A stretch of DNA of 64,000 bases from Gp6-AA40 sp035649635 (GCA_035649635.1 DASRJE010000138.1:1-64000); one strand, 5' to 3'; counted from the first letter of the stretch, positions 7,885 to 16,520 are shown. Made by a program: numbers and translations. The notes: generated by a model from the letters alone, not told the origin.

Positions 7885-9558
7885 TTAATACAGAGCGAAC
7901 GAATACAGTCGATCTCCGGCGGCGACGAGCACGTGCTGGCGGCCATCGACCAGATACGTCTGTGGAGCGTTCGTGACGTTGCCGATCCTTGCGTGCCACA
8001 GTGGGTGGCCGTTCGCGGCATCGAATGCGACGAAGTTTCCAGACACATCGCCCGCGAAAAGCAGTCGGCCAGCCGTGGTCAGCAAACCCGGACTGCGCGG
8101 ACCGTCGGTTGCCGCCTTGAATCGGTGTTTCCACGCTGCTTTGCCCGTCCTGTAGTCGATCGCCACGATGTAGTTGCCCACGCCACCGACCGTGATTTCA
8201 TCCTTGCCGCCGAGGCCCATCGCTCCACGCGGATCGAGCTCGGTCAGGTAGTACATCGCGTAGTTCTCGGCCAGCGGCACATACAGCAGGCCCGTGTCCG
8301 GACTGAACGCCTGCGGTGGCCAGTTGGTTGCGCCGCTGTTGTTCGACGACACCAGCGCACCGCCCACATGATGATCCTTCTCGGGTATCCGAACGGGCTG
8401 TCCCTTGGCGTTCAAGCCGCTCGCCCAGTTCGCTGTTTCCGAGAACTGACTCGTGACCAGCCGTTCACCCGTCGTCCGATCCAGCGTGAAGTAATAGCCG
8501 TTACGGCTCGCGGTGAGGACGAGCTTGCGCCGGCGCCCGTTGATCTCACCGTCCACGAGCACTGGTGTCTGCGCCGAATCCCAGTCGTGGGTGTCGTGCG
8601 GAGATGTCTGGAAGTACCAGGCCATCTTCCCGGTGTCCACGTGCACGGCAACGATCGAGCACGTGAAGAGATTGTCACCGGGCCCGCGCGGCGCCGACGT
8701 GTAGGCAGGCGTGGGGTTACCGGTGCCGAAGATATAGAGGCGCGTCTCGGGGTCATAGGCGCCTGGCAGCCATGGGTGTCCGCCGCCATTCCTCGCCGCG
8801 TCCAGGTCTTTCCAGGTCTCCAGTCCAGGATCACCCGGCTTCATCGGGACGCTGTAAAAGGTCCACTGCATATCACCGGTTTCGGGGTCGAAGGATTGGA
8901 GATACCCGGGTGAATCGAGATCGTTGCCCGTCCCGACGATCACGTGGTTGTCGACGACGACGGGTGCGGACGTCAGGAAGTACTGCTGGTTGAAGTTGGC
9001 GATTTCTTTGTGCCAGCGCTCTTTCCCTGTGCGCGCGTCGAGCGAGATGAGGAAGTCGTCTGGCGTGACGAAGAACAGGTAGTTGCGCCACATGGCCGCG
9101 CCGCGGTTGCCGATGTGCGTGCCGCCGCGCGTGCGCCAGAAGAATCGCCACAGCAGGTGACCGTCCTGCGCATCCAGCGCCCAGACATTGTCGGGTGCCG
9201 TCACATAGAGGACGCCGTTGACGGCGAGTGTGGCGCCCTTGATGGTGGTGGCGCCGACGAACTCGCTCTCACCGACGCCGCCTTCGATGATGGCAGGCGG
9301 TGCGGGTCCAAACGGCGGGACAACCGTCGCCGTGCCAGGGCCGGCCGTGAACGCCGTCGTCCACGCCAGGCCAAGGTTTTTCACGTTCGACTGATTGATC
9401 TGCTTCAACGCGCTATATCGCCGCGCCGAGTAGTCGCCGGAATATGTGGGCCAGGAATCGGATAGCGGCTTCAGGATCTCTGCCGGGTCCAGACCGATCT
9501 GCTGCGCCGAAAGGGACGCAGTCACTATCAGAGCGAACGCCAGTGAAAGGGGCTTCAT
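7885..9558 (-). CDS. Secreted PQQ-dependent dehydrogenase-like quinoprotein
   Basis: A 557-residue exported beta-propeller protein. A signal peptide (KPLSLAFALIVTASLSAQ) is followed by SDSWPTYSGDYSARRYSAL, the standard opening of quinoprotein dehydrogenases. Tryptophan-docking repeats include VWALDAQDGHLLWRF, ARTGKERW and RTGKAAWKHRF. The DTHDWDSAQTPVLVD segment carries the conserved Asp region of PQQ enzymes. No vicinal Cys pair is present. Its start overlaps the stop of the cytochrome c gene by 4 nt, so the two are translationally coupled and the cytochrome probably takes the electrons. Substrate is likely an alcohol or sugar. Confidence 0.88.
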   Translation of the reverse strand: MKPLSLAFALIVTASLSAQQIGLDPAEILKPLSDSWPTYSGDYSARRYSALKQINQSNVKNLGLAWTTAFTAGPGTATVVPPFGPAPPAIIEGGVGESEFVGATTIKGATLAVNGVLYVTAPDNVWALDAQDGHLLWRFFWRTRGGTHIGNRGAAMWRNYLFFVTPDDFLISLDARTGKERWHKEIANFNQQYFLTSAPVVVDNHVIVGTGNDLDSPGYLQSFDPETGDMQWTFYSVPMKPGDPGLETWKDLDAARNGGGHPWLPGAYDPETRLYIFGTGNPTPAYTSAPRGPGDNLFTCSIVAVHVDTGKMAWYFQTSPHDTHDWDSAQTPVLVDGEINGRRRKLVLTASRNGYYFTLDRTTGERLVTSQFSETANWASGLNAKGQPVRIPEKDHHVGGALVSSNNSGATNWPPQAFSPDTGLLYVPLAENYAMYYLTELDPRGAMGLGGKDEITVGGVGNYIVAIDYRTGKAAWKHRFKAATDGPRSPGLLTTAGRLLFAGDVSGNFVAFDAANGHPLWHARIGNVTNAPQTYLVDGRQHVLVAAGDRLYSFALY

Positions 9559-10409
9559 TTGAACGTGCTCAAATAGGCGGTGACGTTGTGAATGTCCGCA
9601 TCCTTGTACTTCCGAAGCAGATCGCGATGAGCCTGCAGCGGATCCGCGATGCTGACCTGAACGCCGTTCGCGATCCGAAACGAGCGACGTCCGCCGTCGG
9701 CGGTCTTGAGCGCCACGACGAAGTCATCCACCCGTTCGAGTTGCCCCTGGATCTTTTCTCCAGAGGGCAGCGTTACGGTGGCTGTCGGGGGTCGCGGGCG
9801 GGCCGGTGGGGGAGCGCCGCGACTGACCACGCTCCCGGGCATGAGCCAGCTCTGTTGCAGCATCCGGGGATCCGAGATTCGAGTCGCGAGCCCCTGCAGA
9901 TCTCCGGTCGCCGAATGACACGAGCCGCACGTCTCGGTGAAGTATTTCTCGCCGGTGGCGGTGTCGCCGACCATGATCGATGCCGGCCGATCGCGTGAGG
10001 CGTCGTAGCCGGCAACTTTGAAGCTATGCATGAACGCCGCGAGATCGACGATCTGCTCGGCCGCGAGCGCAAATGCGGGCATCCCGCGATCAGGTCGACC
10101 CGCGCGGATGACGGGTCCAATCAGCTCACCTCTCTGATCGTCGAGCACGAGCTGGGAGCGCAGCAAGCTTGGTCCCCCGTCGCCGCCCCGTGTGTCGGCG
10201 CCGTGGCAGAACGCACAGTTCGTGCTGAACGTGACGCGTCCGCGTTCCACGGCTGCTTGATCTTCCTTGCGCTCGGGATATGCGCCGATACCGGCACCGC
10301 CAATCCGGCCGCGACCTGATGGAGCAGGGGTTTGCGCCTGTTGCGCGACAACGAACGCAGGGACAAGCGAGAGCGTCGTGACGATCGCGAGCGTGCGAGC
10401 CAGCGTCAT
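9555..10409 (-). CDS. Di-haem c-type cytochrome
   Basis: A 284-residue periplasmic cytochrome. The signal peptide (ARTLAIVTTLSLVPAFVVAQ) precedes two haem-binding sites: NCAFCHG at Cys65/Cys68/His69 and CGSCHSATGD near residue 158. The C-terminal 100 residues (TVTLPSGEKIQGQLERVDDF) form a small beta domain often attached to quinoprotein-linked cytochromes. The start at 10409 is chosen because the signal peptide begins there. It is 7 nt after the SGNH hydrolase stop and overlaps the quinoprotein start by 4 nt. It should act as the electron acceptor of the quinoprotein. Confidence 0.9.
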   Translation of the reverse strand: MTLARTLAIVTTLSLVPAFVVAQQAQTPAPSGRGRIGGAGIGAYPERKEDQAAVERGRVTFSTNCAFCHGADTRGGDGGPSLLRSQLVLDDQRGELIGPVIRAGRPDRGMPAFALAAEQIVDLAAFMHSFKVAGYDASRDRPASIMVGDTATGEKYFTETCGSCHSATGDLQGLATRISDPRMLQQSWLMPGSVVSRGAPPPARPRPPTATVTLPSGEKIQGQLERVDDFVVALKTADGGRRSFRIANGVQVSIADPLQAHRDLLRKYKDADIHNVTAYLSTFK

Positions 10410-10416
10410 GAGCGCG

Positions 10417-11067
10417 TTATTGCACCAGGTACGGTCTGAGCACCGCGGTCCACAGTTGATATCCCTGTGGCCACAGGTGGAGGCCGTCCTCGACGTACAG
10501 CTCGCGTCGTGGTTTTTCATCCCACCCGAGCATCAGATTGTCGAAATCGAGAAACGCGAGCCGATCGTCGCGCTCGCAAATCGTCCTGATGACTTGATTC
10601 GCCAGCCGCATCCGGTCCACCTGCAGCCAGCGAAGTGGACTTGGCTTGATGCCGATGTAGAGGATGCGGGTCTCGGGCAGCCGGGTCTGGACAGCACGCA
10701 CGAATCGCTCGAAGTCCACACTGACCTGTTCTGAAAGCTTTCCACCGCCGATGTCGTTGTCACCCGCGTAGACGACGACCAACCGTGGCTCATATCGCAG
10801 AACGAGACGATCGATGTACTTCAAGGCGTCAGACAACTCGGTGCCGTCGATTCCCCGGTTGATGATCTTGAGGTCAGGGAAATACGAGGCGACATCCCAT
10901 CGGCGAATGGTTGAACTGCCGACGAACACGATTTGATGCTTCAGCGGCGGCGAAACCTTGTCGGCCTCGTCATAGGCCGCCACAAACCTCTCCCAGCGGT
11001 CGGGCTGTTGCGCGAGCGCTGTTGAGGCCGCCAGCATGGCACCCAGGAAAACAGCCGTCCTCCGCAT
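10417..11067 (-). CDS. Secreted SGNH/GDSL-type hydrolase
   Basis: A 216-residue exported esterase-like protein. A signal peptide (RRTAVFLGAMLAASTALAQ) is followed by block I VFVGSSTIRRW with the nucleophile Ser, block III VVYAGDNDIGGG with the Asn, and block V DGLHLWPQGYQLW with the Asp-x-x-His pair. The fold removes acyl groups from carbohydrates or lipids. It heads the minus-strand cluster with the cytochrome and quinoprotein. A -10-like TAACCT lies 7 nt before the ATG (11075-11080), so the mRNA may be leaderless. The substrate is not identifiable. Confidence 0.88.
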   Translation of the reverse strand: MRRTAVFLGAMLAASTALAQQPDRWERFVAAYDEADKVSPPLKHQIVFVGSSTIRRWDVASYFPDLKIINRGIDGTELSDALKYIDRLVLRYEPRLVVVYAGDNDIGGGKLSEQVSVDFERFVRAVQTRLPETRILYIGIKPSPLRWLQVDRMRLANQVIRTICERDDRLAFLDFDNLMLGWDEKPRRELYVEDGLHLWPQGYQLWTAVLRPYLVQ

Positions 11068-11074
11068 GCGCGAA

Positions 11075-11084
11075 AGGTTAACAT
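11075..11084. promoter_or_regulatory. Back-to-back overlapping -10 boxes of a divergent promoter
   Basis: The intergenic gap between the SGNH gene (start 11067) and the plus-strand orphan (start 11091) is only 23 bp. TAACAT (11079-11084) lies 6 nt before the plus-strand ATG. On the minus strand TAACCT (11080-11075) lies 7 nt before the other ATG. The two hexamers share TA at 11079-11080. Both mRNAs would be leaderless. Confidence 0.5.
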
Positions 11085-11090
11085 CAATTC

Positions 11091-11477
11091 ATGCGCTATC
11101 TCGTTACTGCGCGTGTGAAGCCGGGCCGGCGGCCGGCGCTCGATCGAGCCATCCAGGAGGGGAGCCTGGGGGCGGGTTCAGTCGCCGGAGACGAGTACGT
11201 TTACGACATGTCACAAGCGCGCCAATTGCCCGATGGGTCGGTCAAGTGGGTGGAGACCTGCTTCTGCGCCACGCCGCTCGAGGAAGAGCGGCCTTATTGG
11301 GAGTCTTATTTCGACCTGCTGTCGATCAAGGACGCACACGCCCGCAGCCGTTGCCGCCACGAAAACGGAACCGAGTACTGGGCATGTTCCACGTGCGACT
11401 GCACCGAGCGGCTCGAAGCACGATTGAAGGAAAAGGGAGAGCCTTTCTGTAAGTTCGATCGTCCAACCACAAAGTGA
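11091..11477 (+). CDS. Cys-rich conserved hypothetical protein
   Basis: A 128-residue soluble protein of unrecognised function. It begins as a ferredoxin-like strand-helix (MRYLVTARVKPGRRPALDRA) and contains eight cysteines: two in ETCFCATP, one in RSRCRHE, four in YWACSTCDCTE, and one near the end (FCKF). The clustering suggests metal or Fe-S binding, which is inference. It ends with GTGA, where the TPR lipoprotein start overlaps its stop by 4 nt, so the two are coupled. The ATG at 11091 has no Shine-Dalgarno but a -10-like box 6 nt upstream. Confidence 0.7.
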   Translation: MRYLVTARVKPGRRPALDRAIQEGSLGAGSVAGDEYVYDMSQARQLPDGSVKWVETCFCATPLEEERPYWESYFDLLSIKDAHARSRCRHENGTEYWACSTCDCTERLEARLKEKGEPFCKFDRPTTK

Positions 11478-12892
11478 GGCGTGCCGCTCTCTCAATCCTC
11501 TTGATTGTCCTGGCGGGCTGCGCGACATCGCGGCCGGCGCCATCCGCGACGACACCTGTTCCACCCAATCCGCTCCCGGAAATCACTCGACTCATCGAAC
11601 GGGGTTGCTACACCTGCCTCGAGAAGGCTCATGCACTGGCCCGCGAGCATGCGGTTTCCCAGCTGGCGTTCGAGACGGCCGCCATCCTTGCCTTGCGATC
11701 GCTCGAGTTGGGACTTCCCGCAGCCGCATGGCTCAGCGAGGCGCAGACGCTGGCCGATGGCGACGCCGCGAGACTCGAGTACATGGAGATGGTGGCGGCG
11801 ATTCCCCCGGATCCATTGAGCGGGAATCGCGACGATCTGCTCAGCGAGACCCGCGCCCGAAATCGCGACCGCACGCGGGCGCCAGCCTGGCGGCAGTCGC
11901 TGACGTCCGGACCGGGGTCAGAGGTGTTCAAGCGATATCTCGACATCGCGCTCGTGTGCTCGATCGATGTGTTTCGCGAGAGTCGAGAGGAGCTGGTCAA
12001 GGAAATCGTGGATCGTCCGGTTCCTGTGCTCGAGTACCGTGCTGGTATTTGCGATAGCCGATTCGTGACACAGCTGTCTGGTGTGCGCGTGGGCGACCCG
12101 GACTTCGTCGACGCAGACTACGTGCTGGGAAAGTACGCGCTCGAGAATCGTAAGGGTCAAAACCAGGAGGAGGCGCTGCGTCTTTTTCGCTCGGCTGCAG
12201 CCGCCTTCCCGCAGTCGCCGGCCATTGCGACCAACGTCGGTAATCTGCTTCAGGCATGGGAAGACTGGCCGCAGGCTCTCGCTGCGTACGACACGGCGAT
12301 TGCTCTCGTGCCCACGCATCCGGATGCCCTCATTGGCAGGACGGTCTCCTTGTCCTACCTCGAACGCCATCAGGAAGCCATCGATACTGCCACTCGGCTC
12401 ATCGACGGCGGCCGATGGTTTCTCGGTCAGGCGTACTACTGGCGAGGGTGGAACTACTACTACATGGACAATGCCAACGCGGCGCGCGTCGAGGCCGATC
12501 GTGCCCGCACGCTCATGGTGAACGCGGCCGTCTTCGTCCTCTCCGGCATGATCGAATGGCGCCTCACAAGACCGACGACCGCTGAAAAGGAATTCGAAGA
12601 GGCCATCGTCATGGACGCGGGGCAGTGCGAGGCAGCCCTCATGCTCGGTGGTGTCCGATCCGACCTGAGAAAGACTCCTGAGGGCATTGCCGCCCTGGAA
12701 CAGGCGCGACAGTGTTTCGACCTGTCGATTACGGTCCGTCGTCGGGCGATTGGAGTGATCAACGATGGCTCCGGAACACCGGAGACCAAGGCGCGTGAAA
12801 TCGCGCGGCACGAGCGCGCCATCGCGCGCGCAGAATCGCGACGAGCAGACGCTGAGAAGGCGATTGCCACCCTGCGGAAGCGGACGCGATGA
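11474..12892 (+). CDS. TPR-repeat lipoprotein
   Basis: A 472-residue lipoprotein. The leader RRAALSILLIVLAGCATS has a lipobox with Cys at the LAGC site. The body is mainly helical with tetratricopeptide-like units, clearest at PAIATNVGNLLQAWEDW, ALAAYDTAIALVPTHPDAL and AYYWRGWNYYYMDNANAA, and a basic coiled tail (AIARAESRRADAEKAIATL). It is probably an envelope scaffold or assembly factor. The GTG start overlaps the upstream Cys-rich gene by 4 nt. Function is otherwise unknown. Confidence 0.82.
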   Translation: MRRAALSILLIVLAGCATSRPAPSATTPVPPNPLPEITRLIERGCYTCLEKAHALAREHAVSQLAFETAAILALRSLELGLPAAAWLSEAQTLADGDAARLEYMEMVAAIPPDPLSGNRDDLLSETRARNRDRTRAPAWRQSLTSGPGSEVFKRYLDIALVCSIDVFRESREELVKEIVDRPVPVLEYRAGICDSRFVTQLSGVRVGDPDFVDADYVLGKYALENRKGQNQEEALRLFRSAAAAFPQSPAIATNVGNLLQAWEDWPQALAAYDTAIALVPTHPDALIGRTVSLSYLERHQEAIDTATRLIDGGRWFLGQAYYWRGWNYYYMDNANAARVEADRARTLMVNAAVFVLSGMIEWRLTRPTTAEKEFEEAIVMDAGQCEAALMLGGVRSDLRKTPEGIAALEQARQCFDLSITVRRRAIGVINDGSGTPETKAREIARHERAIARAESRRADAEKAIATLRKRTR

Positions 12893-12904
12893 GTCTCAGT
12901 CTAC

Positions 12905-12924
12905 GCGCGGGCTGAAGCCCGCGC
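12905..12924. repeat. Dispersed palindrome, TGAA loop
   Basis: GCGCGGGC and GCCCGCGC form a perfect 8-bp stem around TGAA, followed by TCTACG (the complement of the CGTAGA border seen at 5641). It lies between convergent genes and is a plausible terminator for both. Confidence 0.6.
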
Positions 12925-12967
12925 TCTACGTTCACGGCTACTGACAGCCCACGCTCTACGGTTCCGG

Positions 12968-14323
12968 CTACTGACCGACGACGATTTCGATGTCGCGGAC
13001 CACTTCAGCTGCGGCAACGCCGATTCGATTCATCGGCAGTGGCCGGCCGTTGCGCGTAACGCGCTTGATCGTTAGACCTGGTGCAAGGCCGTCGAGCGCA
13101 AACTCGAACTCTCCGATGGGGCCGGTCAGCTCGAAGCGTCCGCTCGAATCAACAGGAGATTCCGGCACCGGATAAAGAGCGGACACCCTGAGCAGCTTCT
13201 GTTCGGCCACAATCGATGTCGCACGCGAGGACTGCGGCACATTCTCCTCGTACACAATGCGACCTGCGACAAGGCTTGGTCGATCGATGACGATCCGCAC
13301 GTCCTCGAATGCTTCCGCCATGACCTCGGTGGTTGCGATTCCGATCAGCGGTCCCTGCTCGGATTCGGCTCGCGCCAGGAGCGTCAACGCGCCGAGTGCG
13401 AGACCGGAAAGCGCGAACGACCCTCCGGGATCGGACACGATCCAGATGCCAGATCTCTGGCCTTCTGGATCGCCGTAGTCGATTGTGATGCCCTGGGGCG
13501 CAACGCCAACGGGCCAGAACACGACACCTGACACGCTGAAACGCTGCGGCGCCGTGAGCAGGATGTCGATCCCTTCAGCATTGACGCCTTCGAGCAGCGT
13601 GACGGCGCTCCCTGGTTCCTGGTCTGGAACCCCGGGATACCACGACCAGTTCGCGGTGCGCGCTGCCGCGACCGCCCTGTTGCGCTCTTCTTGAGTGGTC
13701 TCCGCGGCATCGACGGGCTGCCTGGTCGGCATCGACAGATTCAAGGCACCGACGAGGTACTCGCCGGGTGGGAGATCGCGGATCTCATATCGCCCGTCGA
13801 GCTGACTGGTGGCCTTCGCTTCGAAGAGGACCTGCCGTCCGCGTCCGGAGCCTGGAAGAGCCAGCTGTACCTGGACGTTGGGAGCCGCGCTGCCGTCGGG
13901 ACGAATGACGCGGCCTGCGATGCTTGCACTACGGTGAAGTGTCACCTGAACGTCGAGCGCTTGCGCGTCTACCGCGAGATCGACGAGCGCCCCTTCGCTG
14001 AACGACATGGTGACTTCGTCGGGTCCGGGGAGCTGTCTGCTGGTGTACCCCGGTTTGGACGCGAAGACTCGATAGCGACCTTCCGGAAGTCCGGTGAAGC
14101 TGAACGCGCCGCTGGCGTCTGTTCTTACCGTCCGCCTCCGAACAGCGACACCCTGATCGTTCACTCGCCCCAGGGTAACGGTGGCGTCGGCGACGAGCTC
14201 GGCGTCGATGGTAGCGACGGCACCGGCAATGCGTCCGTTGTCGGCGTCGCTCGGGGACAGTACCTGCCCATTCGCCGCGGGAGCGAACAGCAGCGCGGCC
14301 ACGATACCCAGGGTCCGGCGCAT
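12968..14323 (-). CDS. Secreted carboxypeptidase-regulatory-like domain protein
   Basis: A 451-residue exported protein made of repeated CarboxypepD_reg/SpaA-like beta-sandwich domains. Examples are VRTDASGAFSFTGLPEGRY, SQLDGRYEIRDLPPGEYL and SSGRFELTGPIGEFEF. Start 14323 is chosen because RRTLGIVAALLFAPAANGQ is a good signal peptide; an ATG at 14356 would add 11 residues before it. No membrane anchor or TonB segment follows. In this lineage such proteins are common, serving as surface or adhesion modules. No enzymatic motif is visible. Confidence 0.78.
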   Translation of the reverse strand: MRRTLGIVAALLFAPAANGQVLSPSDADNGRIAGAVATIDAELVADATVTLGRVNDQGVAVRRRTVRTDASGAFSFTGLPEGRYRVFASKPGYTSRQLPGPDEVTMSFSEGALVDLAVDAQALDVQVTLHRSASIAGRVIRPDGSAAPNVQVQLALPGSGRGRQVLFEAKATSQLDGRYEIRDLPPGEYLVGALNLSMPTRQPVDAAETTQEERNRAVAAARTANWSWYPGVPDQEPGSAVTLLEGVNAEGIDILLTAPQRFSVSGVVFWPVGVAPQGITIDYGDPEGQRSGIWIVSDPGGSFALSGLALGALTLLARAESEQGPLIGIATTEVMAEAFEDVRIVIDRPSLVAGRIVYEENVPQSSRATSIVAEQKLLRVSALYPVPESPVDSSGRFELTGPIGEFEFALDGLAPGLTIKRVTRNGRPLPMNRIGVAAAEVVRDIEIVVGQ

Positions 14324-14376
14324 GTGCAGCATTGTAACGGGGTCAGGCCCCTTCACAAATCAGCACGCCCCCCCCT

Positions 14377-14382
14377 GATAAT
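14377..14382 (+). promoter_or_regulatory. -10 box before the DUF3810 gene
   Basis: GATAAT ends 7 nt before the ATG at 14390 and overlaps an earlier in-frame ATG at 14381. If used, it makes 14390 the start of a leaderless mRNA. Confidence 0.45.
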
Positions 14383-14389
14383 GAGCGGG

Positions 14390-15460
14390 ATGTCGGCGTT
14401 GTTCCGGGTCTTCGTGATTGTGCTGGCCGTAGCGGCGGGATTGGCGCCAATTGATGCTCATCTGGTCGAGCGCTGGTACTCCACCAGCATTTATCCGGTT
14501 ATCCAACGCCTCCTGACACCAGTTTCCAATCTCTTCCCGTTTGCCGTGTTGGACGTCGTGGTGGCGGCGGCGCTCTGTGCAGTCCTTGTGATCGTGGTTC
14601 GCAGTGTTCGTCGGTCGCGCCGCAAGAAGACCTGGAAACCAATTCTCCTCATCTGCGCGCGGCTGGTGTCGGCGAGCGCCGTGATCTATCTCGTATTCCT
14701 CGCGATCTGGGGGTTGAATTACCGGCGAGTGGCGATGAGCGAGCGGCTGGTCCTCAACCGTGAGCCGGCCTCCACACAAGGCATCCTCGAACTCGGTCGT
14801 GTGGCCGTCCAGCAACTGAACACCCTGCACCAATCGGCGCACGCCGAGGGATGGCGAACGTCACCGTGGCGCGACCGCCCGATGACGAATGCGTTCGAGT
14901 CGGTTCTGGCGCGACTCTCGGACGCGCGTCCTGCAGTTCCAGGACGATTGAAGTCGTCGATCATCGGACCGTACTTCCGATGGGCCTCTGTCGATGGCAT
15001 GATGAATCCCTTCGGTCTCGAGGCGCTCGCGAATCCTGACTTGCTGCCGTTCGAAAAGCCATTCGTCGCGGCTCACGAATGGGCACACCTGGCGGGGTAT
15101 GCCGACGAATCAGAAGCCAGCTTCGTTGGGTTCCTTACCTGCGTTCGCGCCGCCGCACCTACCGCCTACAGCGGTTGGCTCTTCTTGTACTGGCAAATCA
15201 ACTCCGAGGTCAGCGCCGCCGATCGACAGCACTTGGCTTCGGCTCTGCAGGACGGCCCGCGTCAGGACATCACCGCCGTGGCAGAGCGGGTGCGCCAGGG
15301 ACAAATACCCGTGGTGCGCGATGCTGGATGGCGTGTTTACGACGAGTACCTCAAGGCGAATCGCGTCGAGGAAGGCGTGCGAAGCTACGGGCTCGTGCTG
15401 ACTCTGCTCGCGCGTGCACGCTTCGAAGATGGGTGGATCCCAGTCAGGAAGAGCGAATGA
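14390..15460 (+). CDS. DUF3810 family membrane protein with HExxH motif
   Basis: A 356-residue membrane protein. Three hydrophobic segments occupy the N-terminal third (SALFRVFVIVLAVAAGLAPI; FAVLDVVVAAALCAVLVIVV; ASAVIYLVFLAIWGLNYRR). A soluble domain follows with AAHEWAHLAGYADESEA, a zinc-protease-like HEWAH with a downstream Glu. This matches the DUF3810 family of predicted membrane metallopeptidases. The frame is open far upstream, but membrane topology and the -10 box support a start at 14390 (or 14381). Its end overlaps the convergent tsaC stop by 17 bp. Substrate unknown. Confidence 0.82.
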   Translation: MSALFRVFVIVLAVAAGLAPIDAHLVERWYSTSIYPVIQRLLTPVSNLFPFAVLDVVVAAALCAVLVIVVRSVRRSRRKKTWKPILLICARLVSASAVIYLVFLAIWGLNYRRVAMSERLVLNREPASTQGILELGRVAVQQLNTLHQSAHAEGWRTSPWRDRPMTNAFESVLARLSDARPAVPGRLKSSIIGPYFRWASVDGMMNPFGLEALANPDLLPFEKPFVAAHEWAHLAGYADESEASFVGFLTCVRAAAPTAYSGWLFLYWQINSEVSAADRQHLASALQDGPRQDITAVAERVRQGQIPVVRDAGWRVYDEYLKANRVEEGVRSYGLVLTLLARARFEDGWIPVRKSE

Positions 15461-16520
15461 TTCTACCTGCGGATGCGCGGCGGAGGCGATCCTGCACGGC
15501 CGCCCACAGCCCGTGATCTGAGAAACCGCGCACGAGAATGACGTCGGCACCGGCGGCGTCGAGCTCGCGCAGCGTGGTGTAGAGCTTCGACGCCACGACA
15601 TCGGGTGCCTCCTCGGAACCGATGGCGCGAAGGATCAGTCCCGCATGCGATCCGAGTGAGTCGAACACAGAACGATCTTCTTCCGCCGCGATCACGCCGA
15701 CGGATTTCCCTTCCGCCAGCGCGATACCAGCGGCGTCGATCAGTGACGGAAGCACTGAACCGATCTCGCCTTCGTACAGTGTCAACACGGCACGAGGCGA
15801 GTAGTGCTTCTCCAACATGCCGGGAGAAGGCGTCGGCGCATTCCCGGATCCCGGATCCCGAGTCCCGAGTGCCGGATACATGCGCACCCGTCGAACGACC
15901 TTGCGCAGCATCTCGATTGTCACTGCGCCCGGCCGGAGCACCGTCGGCGCGTCGCCGGTGAGGTCGACCACCGTCGACTCGACGCCGATGGTGGTCGAGC
16001 CGCCATCGAGAACGAGATCGATCCGGCCGTCGAGATCCTCGATGACGTGAGAAGCCTGCGTTGGGCTTGGGCGAGAGAAGAGGTTAGCGCTTGGCGCTGC
16101 GACAGGCACGGCGGCCGCGTCGATCAATGCCCGCGCGACCGGGTGTGCCGGCACGCGAACCGCCACGCTCGGGAGACCCGCGGTCACCTCGTCAGGTACT
16201 TGGGCAGAGCGGGGGAAGATCAGCGTCAACGGTCCCGGCCAGAAGTGCCGTGCGAGGCTCCGGGCACTCTTCGGAACGCGTGAGACGAGCGGCGCAATCG
16301 ACTCGAACGATCCCACGTGCACGATCAGTGGGTCGGTCGCCGGACGCTGCTTGGCCGCGAACAACCGCTTTACCGCCGCACGGTCGAGGGCATTCACCCC
16401 CAGCCCGTATACAGTCTCGGTCGGAAACGCGACCAGGCCGCCATTGCGCAGGCATTCCGCCGCGCGGGCGATGGCGGCGGGATCGGGGGCGTCCGGCGCG
16501 ACCCGAATGATGTCGGTCAT
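15444..16520 (-). CDS. tsaC: L-threonylcarbamoyladenylate synthase (Sua5 type)
   Basis: This enzyme makes threonylcarbamoyl-AMP from Thr, bicarbonate and ATP, the first step of t6A modification of ANN-decoding tRNAs. The 358-residue protein has the YrdC domain (AFPTETVYGLGVNA; AAKQRPATDPLIVHV; VAAPSANLFSRPSPTQASHV) and the longer C-terminal Sua5 domain starting at SPGMLEKHYSPRA, so it is the two-domain form. The inter-domain linker (about residues 214-227) is encoded by a heptamer repeat at 15843-15877. TACGAT lies 9 nt before the ATG. The start is divergent from the PPK2 gene. Confidence 0.92.
   Translation of the reverse strand: MTDIIRVAPDAPDPAAIARAAECLRNGGLVAFPTETVYGLGVNALDRAAVKRLFAAKQRPATDPLIVHVGSFESIAPLVSRVPKSARSLARHFWPGPLTLIFPRSAQVPDEVTAGLPSVAVRVPAHPVARALIDAAAVPVAAPSANLFSRPSPTQASHVIEDLDGRIDLVLDGGSTTIGVESTVVDLTGDAPTVLRPGAVTIEMLRKVVRRVRMYPALGTRDPGSGNAPTPSPGMLEKHYSPRAVLTLYEGEIGSVLPSLIDAAGIALAEGKSVGVIAAEEDRSVFDSLGSHAGLILRAIGSEEAPDVVASKLYTTLRELDAAGADVILVRGFSDHGLWAAVQDRLRRASAGRIIRSS
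15843..15877. repeat. Five heptamers inside tsaC linker
   Basis: Five consecutive 7-nt units read CCCGGAT, CCCGGAT, CCCGAGT, CCCGAGT, GCCGGAT. They sit inside the coding sequence where the protein passes from the YrdC to the Sua5 domain, and encode the low-complexity linker ALGTRDPGSGNAP on the minus strand. Confidence 0.75.

Noticed and set aside
13691..14389. N-terminal extension of the DUF3810 frame
   Set aside because: Antisense to the CarboxypepD_reg gene; membrane topology and the -10 box place the start at 14390 or 14381.
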